17,490 bases of DNA, taken from UBA1146 sp963854815 (GTDB lineage Bacteria; Planctomycetota; UBA8108; UBA1146). Under the pieces are notes generated by a model, which did no database searches, was not told where the DNA came from, and saw only the letters and a program-made list of their open reading frames with translations. Where the stretch lies: positions 1-17,490 of the forward strand of contig CAWLAN010000054.1 in NCBI GenBank assembly GCA_963854815.1. The letters run 5' to 3'. The position numbers and the translations under genes were made by a program. Shown here piece after piece: positions 13,609 through 17,490 of the stretch. The first letter of the stretch is position 1, and each line of letters opens with the position of its first letter.

Positions 13609-15513
13609 ATGTTCTCTGTATTGGTTTTGATCGTGGCGCTACAGGCAGTCAATCCTGGCCTAGGGAGTACCCTGGCGGGGAGTGACGATGTCGCCGATAT
13701 GTTGGCGATGGGCCACTCCCTGGGAACTTTTTCCTGTGCACCGGGGATTCCAAGGGCGATTTGTTCCCTCAAAGAGGGGGGGTTTGCGGTCGTCACCGAA
13801 CGTCCGGGACGGTTGATTTTCATCGATGGTGTCGGACAGGAGGGAGCAACTGCCGCCTTACCTGATTCTTTCTCCCGACCGCGAGCAGTGGTGGAACTGA
13901 GTCGGGGGCACCTGGCGATCGTCGATAACAGTGGTGCGTTGGGAGAGATCGATCGTAATGGGCGACTGGTTCGTATGCTGCCGGGTCCGAAACCACCATG
14001 GAGTCCCGGAGGACTCGCGCTGGCTCCGGGGGGAGCGGGCTTGCTGGTGACTGATCTTCTGCGCGCGCAAGTGCATCGTCTCGATCTGGATGGAATCCCA
14101 CAGCAGAGTTGGGATGGTTTCGTCGAGCCGAGAGGAATCGTTGCCGTTGGCGATCAGATCTGGGTTAGCGATCGAGGTATCCACCGACTATTGACGCTTG
14201 ATCCAGCCATGAGATCTCCCGATGTGGCTCGCGGTGTCGGAGACCACGGTGCAGCTCCAGGTCTTCTGGCCGGACCGATGGGGCTTTGCGGTTTCGGAGA
14301 TCGGATGCTGCTGGTGGCCGATCGGGACAACCATCGCATCCAGGTGTTCGGCAGTCATGGCATCAGCATGCATCACTGGGGGGTGCACGCGATGATCCCT
14401 CGGGAGGCGGGGGGAAGACTTCACTATCCAGAGGCGATCGCTCTCGATTCGTTGGCTCTGGTTTGCGCGGTCCTGGAGCCGAGTGAGAGACGGGTGCAGC
14501 TTTTCGGAGTGAGGGATCCTGAACTGGCGGTCGTGGCGGAAGAGACGTGGCAACGGGTCGATCTGGTGTCCCATTATGGCGAGTTCTGGGCGGTGGAGGA
14601 GCAGGGTCGTCTGCTGGTGGTGTCAGAACCCGATTCGGAACGGGTCACGTTACTGGCGAGGGATCCCGAGATTCCCTTCGTTCTCGATGACGTCGGTGCC
14701 AACGGTTCCTTGCCAGCGCAGTTCAGAACACCATCGGGTGTCGATTTTATGCCCGCGCGAGCCTTCGCCAGGATGGTTGTTGCCGATCGGGGCAATCGTC
14801 GTTTGCAGATGTTCGAGGTGCGTAGAAACACGCTTTCGTCGTTGCGACGAGAAGCGTGGTTGATCGCGCTGGTGCGCTCGGTGGATCTGGAACAACTGGC
14901 GAGAGAGACACCCGGTTGGAATGCCACCTTGCCGCCGAGACCGGGAGCGGTGGCGTGTTTGAAGAATGGAACCATTGCGGTTTCTGACACCTCCAACTCA
15001 CGCATCTTGCTGGTCGATGAAAAATTTAGACCGAAGGGAATACTCTCTGCGCCGGGAATGCTGGAACATGCGACCGCCATTGCAGCGGATGGAGATGGAA
15101 TCCTGGTTGCCGATGCCAGTTCTGGCCGCTTACTCCGGTTCTTGCTCGAGGGGGGACGACCCACAATGATCGAATCGAAGGCTGTGGTTCCGGTCGGGGT
15201 CGATCGTCATCCAGATGGTTCCATCTGGGTCACCGATGCCGCCCAGCACGCACTGTTCAGAATCTCTCCGGAGGGCGGAGATGCGCAGGTCGTTTTGCAG
15301 GGACCAGGAACCGGTAAAACGGAACTTTACCGCCCGCGCTCGGTTCAGATTGCCGGCGATGGATCGGTCTGGGTGCTCGATCACGGCAATCACCGTGGGG
15401 TCGTACTCAAGCCGCTGGCGGATGACCCACTGAATGTGTCAGCGGTGAGGCATTTCGGCAGTCGAACCTATCTTCCCCAGTACGCTGCTCCCGCCGATAG
15501 AGGAGATCGTTGA
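13609..15513 (+). CDS. Exported NHL-repeat beta-propeller protein
   Basis: 634 residues from the ATG at 13609 (AGAGGA six bases upstream); a TTG at 13561 would add 16 residues ahead of the signal peptide and is less likely. Residues 1-24 look like a signal peptide (MFSVLVLIVALQAVNPGLGS). The rest is a run of blade motifs of the NHL/SMP-30 type: VTDLLRAQVHRL (147), VSDRGIHRLLTL (186), VADRDNHRIQVF (236), VADRGNRRLQMF (391), VSDTSNSRILLV (458), VADASSGRLLRF (500), VTDAAQHALFRI (541), VLDHGNHRGVVL (589), enough for two propellers. No catalytic residues recognised; such propellers often bind proteins or ligands. Its stop overlaps the next start (TGATG), so it is translated together with the FixH-like and di-haem peroxidase genes. 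Confidence 0.87.
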   Translation: MFSVLVLIVALQAVNPGLGSTLAGSDDVADMLAMGHSLGTFSCAPGIPRAICSLKEGGFAVVTERPGRLIFIDGVGQEGATAALPDSFSRPRAVVELSRGHLAIVDNSGALGEIDRNGRLVRMLPGPKPPWSPGGLALAPGGAGLLVTDLLRAQVHRLDLDGIPQQSWDGFVEPRGIVAVGDQIWVSDRGIHRLLTLDPAMRSPDVARGVGDHGAAPGLLAGPMGLCGFGDRMLLVADRDNHRIQVFGSHGISMHHWGVHAMIPREAGGRLHYPEAIALDSLALVCAVLEPSERRVQLFGVRDPELAVVAEETWQRVDLVSHYGEFWAVEEQGRLLVVSEPDSERVTLLARDPEIPFVLDDVGANGSLPAQFRTPSGVDFMPARAFARMVVADRGNRRLQMFEVRRNTLSSLRREAWLIALVRSVDLEQLARETPGWNATLPPRPGAVACLKNGTIAVSDTSNSRILLVDEKFRPKGILSAPGMLEHATAIAADGDGILVADASSGRLLRFLLEGGRPTMIESKAVVPVGVDRHPDGSIWVTDAAQHALFRISPEGGDAQVVLQGPGTGKTELYRPRSVQIAGDGSVWVLDHGNHRGVVLKPLADDPLNVSAVRHFGSRTYLPQYAAPADRGDR

Positions 15514-15986
15514 TGGAACCGCTCGACGATCAATCAGAGGGGCCAGGCTGGATCATCATCGTGGCTGTCTTGATCTCCCTGGTGCTGGGATTGGTGATGT
15601 TGTTGATGATTGCAGGATGCAACAATCCCGCGGCCATGGTGTTGCCGTCTGGATCGGGCTGGTTGCAGATGCGCAGTGCCGATGGGACCTATCAGATTTC
15701 CTTGAAGATTCCGGACCAACCGCCGCTCAATGAGGAGATCACCGTCGAGGGGATCGTCCTGCGAGGGGGGGAACCGATCTCCCAGCAGGCAAAGGTCCAC
15801 TTCGATGCAGGGATGCCTCAGCATGGTCATGGACTGGCCGTGCCGGTCGAGACAACGCGCCTTTCAGAGAGCGGGTTTCGTGCCCACGGAGTTCGATTTC
15901 ACATGTCGGGTCGTTGGCTCATCACCGTGGATGTTCAGGAAGGGCCCCATCTGGAGCGGGCACGAGCCTGGGTGGTGATCCCATGA
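15513..15986 (+). CDS. Membrane-anchored YtkA/FixH-like domain protein
   Basis: 157 residues from the ATG at 15513, which shares its A with the upstream TGA; AGGAG lies eight bases before. An acidic N-terminus (MEPLDDQSEG) precedes one hydrophobic segment (13-35) ending in IAGC36. That resembles a lipobox, but the n-region has no Lys or Arg, so a plain membrane anchor is as likely. Residues 50-157 look like a small beta-sandwich, with ISLKIPDQPPLNEE, then AKVHFDAGMPQHGHG (93-107), GFRAHGVRFHMSGRWLITVDV (121-141). The MPxHGH segment is the pattern seen in YtkA-like and FixH-like proteins linked to copper or cytochrome oxidase assembly; metal binding here is inference. The stop overlaps the next start (ATGA). 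Confidence 0.72.
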   Translation: MEPLDDQSEGPGWIIIVAVLISLVLGLVMLLMIAGCNNPAAMVLPSGSGWLQMRSADGTYQISLKIPDQPPLNEEITVEGIVLRGGEPISQQAKVHFDAGMPQHGHGLAVPVETTRLSESGFRAHGVRFHMSGRWLITVDVQEGPHLERARAWVVIP

Positions 15987-17206
15987 TCTCCGGAGTGTTG
16001 TGGATTCTCATCGTCGGGGCTTCCATCGAAGATCCATTGCTGCGTGAACCATACCGCCGCCGTGCGCTGTCGTTGGCGCAATCGGAAGCGTTGCCAGCCG
16101 ATCCCACCAATAAGTCCTCGCAAGATCCGCGCGCCGTTGTTCTGGGCGAGATGTTGTTCAAGGAGCCAGGCCTGTCCGGCGATGGCAAGACTTCCTGTGC
16201 CAGTTGTCATGATCCCGCCAGAGGTTTTGTCGATGGCAAGCAGCACCCGAGAGGCTTTTCCCTGATTCCCCGCGACACTCCGGCGTTGTGGGATGTGGCC
16301 GGCCAACGTTGGTGGGGCTGGGACGGTCGCTGGGATTCGCTCTGGATGCAGGCGCTGGCACCCATCGAATCGGAGATGGAGATGAAGGGGGATCGGCTCC
16401 AGGTGATCCGATTCATCGCCGGGAACTCTGACTTCAAAAAACGATATGAGCAGATCTTCGGTCCGCTTCCGTCGCTGGATGGAATGCCGCCAAGATCGCG
16501 TGATCGCAACGGTCCAGTCACCTCCTGGATGGCTTTGGGAGCCGGACGTAAGACAGCAGTGAATCGTGCTTTCACCAACGTCGGCAAGGCGATGGCGGCG
16601 TTCGAACGAACCTTGCGAAGTCCGACCACTCCCTTCGATTCCTATCTACGGGCGCTGGCCGATGGAGATCGGAAAGCCGCCACAGAGTATCACCCGGGCG
16701 CCAGAAGGGGTCTGTTACTCTTCATCGGCAAGGGCAACTGTGTCTCTTGCCACAACGGCCCGCTTCTTTCCGATGGCGAGTTTCACGATACCGGTTTGTT
16801 GACCAGTGGTAGCGCTGCAAGAGACGCGGGACGTTATGGAGGAATCCAGGAGTTGAAGGACAATCCTTTTCGAAGCAGCGGCAGATATTCCGACGATCCA
16901 GACGGGGCCATCTCTGGTCGTACTGAGAGGTTGCGACGCGATCCGATGCTCTGGGGTGCCTTCAGGACTCCTGCACTGCGCCAGTCTTTACATACAGCTC
17001 CTTATTTCCATGACGGGAGCCTGGTCGACCTGGAGGCGGTGGTCCGATTCTATTCACGTCGAGAGGGTGCCAGACCGGCCGGAGCGGGCCATGGTCACCA
17101 TCGAGAAGCGATGCTGAAACCACTCGATCTGACACCCGGCGAAGAGCAGGATCTATTGCGGTTTCTACGCTCTCTCTCCAGCGGATCCAAGTCCAACCAG
17201 GGGTAG
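15983..17206 (+). CDS. Di-haem cytochrome c peroxidase of the MauG/CcpA family
   Basis: 407 residues from the ATG at 15983, overlapping the upstream TGA as ATGA. A short hydrophobic N-terminus (MISGVLWILIVGAS) should export it to the periplasm. Two haem c sites are clear: CASCH (72-76) and CVSCH (253-257). Other family marks are LGEMLFKEPGLSGDGKTSCASCH, the Trp-rich stretch WWGWDGRWDSLWMQAL (110-125), ENPIE-like APIESEMEM (126-134), FRTPALRQ (327-334) and HTAPYFHDGSL (337-347). Family members reduce hydrogen peroxide or oxidise protein side chains (MauG). Length fits a two-domain enzyme. Haem attachment needs a cytochrome c maturation system elsewhere. The coupling to an NHL propeller and FixH-like protein suggests that one of them is partner, substrate or electron donor; this is inference. 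Confidence 0.9.
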   Translation: MISGVLWILIVGASIEDPLLREPYRRRALSLAQSEALPADPTNKSSQDPRAVVLGEMLFKEPGLSGDGKTSCASCHDPARGFVDGKQHPRGFSLIPRDTPALWDVAGQRWWGWDGRWDSLWMQALAPIESEMEMKGDRLQVIRFIAGNSDFKKRYEQIFGPLPSLDGMPPRSRDRNGPVTSWMALGAGRKTAVNRAFTNVGKAMAAFERTLRSPTTPFDSYLRALADGDRKAATEYHPGARRGLLLFIGKGNCVSCHNGPLLSDGEFHDTGLLTSGSAARDAGRYGGIQELKDNPFRSSGRYSDDPDGAISGRTERLRRDPMLWGAFRTPALRQSLHTAPYFHDGSLVDLEAVVRFYSRREGARPAGAGHGHHREAMLKPLDLTPGEEQDLLRFLRSLSSGSKSNQG

Positions 17207-17232
17207 GATGGTCTTGCTTCGAGGTCTATAAT

Positions 17233-17253
17233 CGGGGGTGCCCCGCCATTTTT
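17233..17253 (+). terminator. Weak hairpin with T-run after the di-haem peroxidase gene
   Basis: CGGGG (17233-17237) pairs with CCCCG (17241-17245) over a three-base loop, and TTTTT follows at 17249-17253. It lies 26 bases past the stop. A perfect TATAAT (17227-17232) directly precedes it, without a recognisable -35 box at the right distance, so the element could instead be the start of the next unit. Only five pairs, hence modest confidence. Confidence 0.4.
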
Positions 17254-17288
17254 GCGGCAAATTGTACACAACCACCCGGGAGGCTCTG

Positions 17289-17490
17289 TTGCGACAGATA
17301 CATCAAGCCCGATTCATGACACTGATTTTCATGTTCGTCCTGCTCGGAACCGGATTTCTGGTAATGGGACATGTCGACGATCCAAAGGATCGTGATGGAC
17401 AGCGTCCCTACAATGGTCCTGGATACCGTAGCGACTTACCCGGACCCCAGCCGTTCGGACCTGTTGGTGGATTTGAGTCCGATGGAGTGA
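17289..17490 (+). CDS. N-terminal part of an unknown exported or membrane protein, cut by window end
   Basis: The frame starts at a TTG (17289) with GGGAGG ending five bases upstream, and runs open to the last base (67 codons). In-frame ATGs at codons 10 and 15 have no ribosome site. Residues 1-9 are basic and polar (start, then RQIHQARF), followed by a hydrophobic segment (MTLIFMFVLLGTGFLVMG), then a Pro/Gly/Asp-rich stretch (DDPKDRDGQRPYNGPGY, DLPGPQPFGPVGG). This fits a signal peptide or anchor with a flexible extracytoplasmic region. I do not recognise the family. It is 82 bases after the redox operon on the same strand and may be part of it or begin a new unit. Confidence 0.6.
   Translation, partial: MRQIHQARFMTLIFMFVLLGTGFLVMGHVDDPKDRDGQRPYNGPGYRSDLPGPQPFGPVGGFESDGV

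Overview
The window reads as chromosomal DNA of a planctomycete-type bacterium (Planctomycetota or a close relative), about 55-60% G+C by eye. The basis is the set of protein architectures: a secreted protein with Cys/Asp-rich thrombospondin-3-like repeats, a proprotein-convertase P domain and a dockerin-like C-terminus; a cytoplasmic TPR protein ending in two RNA-polymerase-alpha-CTD domains; and frequent GTG/TTG starts with good Shine-Dalgarno sequences. No insertion sequence, prophage, CRISPR array or rRNA was seen. The taxonomic call is inference from family knowledge; no marker gene here fixes a genus.

Layout. Left part (1-4779) lies wholly on the minus strand: a truncated secreted or membrane protein (1-195), a probable small secreted ORF broken by a frameshift (247-442), a long hairpin (482-518), the 802-residue secreted repeat/P-domain/dockerin-like protein (551-2959), tRNA-Thr(CGU) with its own promoter and terminator, a XerC/XerD recombinase (3444-4349) and an 83-residue unknown protein (4528-4779). 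Centre (5026-10492): pabB on the plus strand converges on a minus-strand pair in which a UvrD/PcrA helicase gene overlaps the start of a NicO-family metal transporter gene. Right part (10661-17490): a sigma70-like promoter, a leader with a terminator-like hairpin, then a TPR / double alpha-CTD gene and ruvA in one apparent operon; tRNA-His with promoter and terminator; arfB on the minus strand; and a tightly coupled plus-strand operon of an exported NHL beta-propeller protein, a membrane-anchored YtkA/FixH-like protein and a MauG-type di-haem peroxidase. The last gene (17289 onward) is cut by the window edge.

How genes work together. RuvA (Holliday-junction binding), UvrD/PcrA (helicase) and XerC/D (dimer resolution) are DNA-maintenance genes in separate units. 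ArfB rescues stalled ribosomes. PabB feeds folate synthesis. The NHL / FixH-like / di-haem peroxidase set overlaps stop-to-start at both junctions and all three products appear exported or membrane anchored, suggesting one envelope redox function. The two most interesting items are the TPR / tandem alpha-CTD protein with a possible attenuator in its leader, and this three-gene redox operon.
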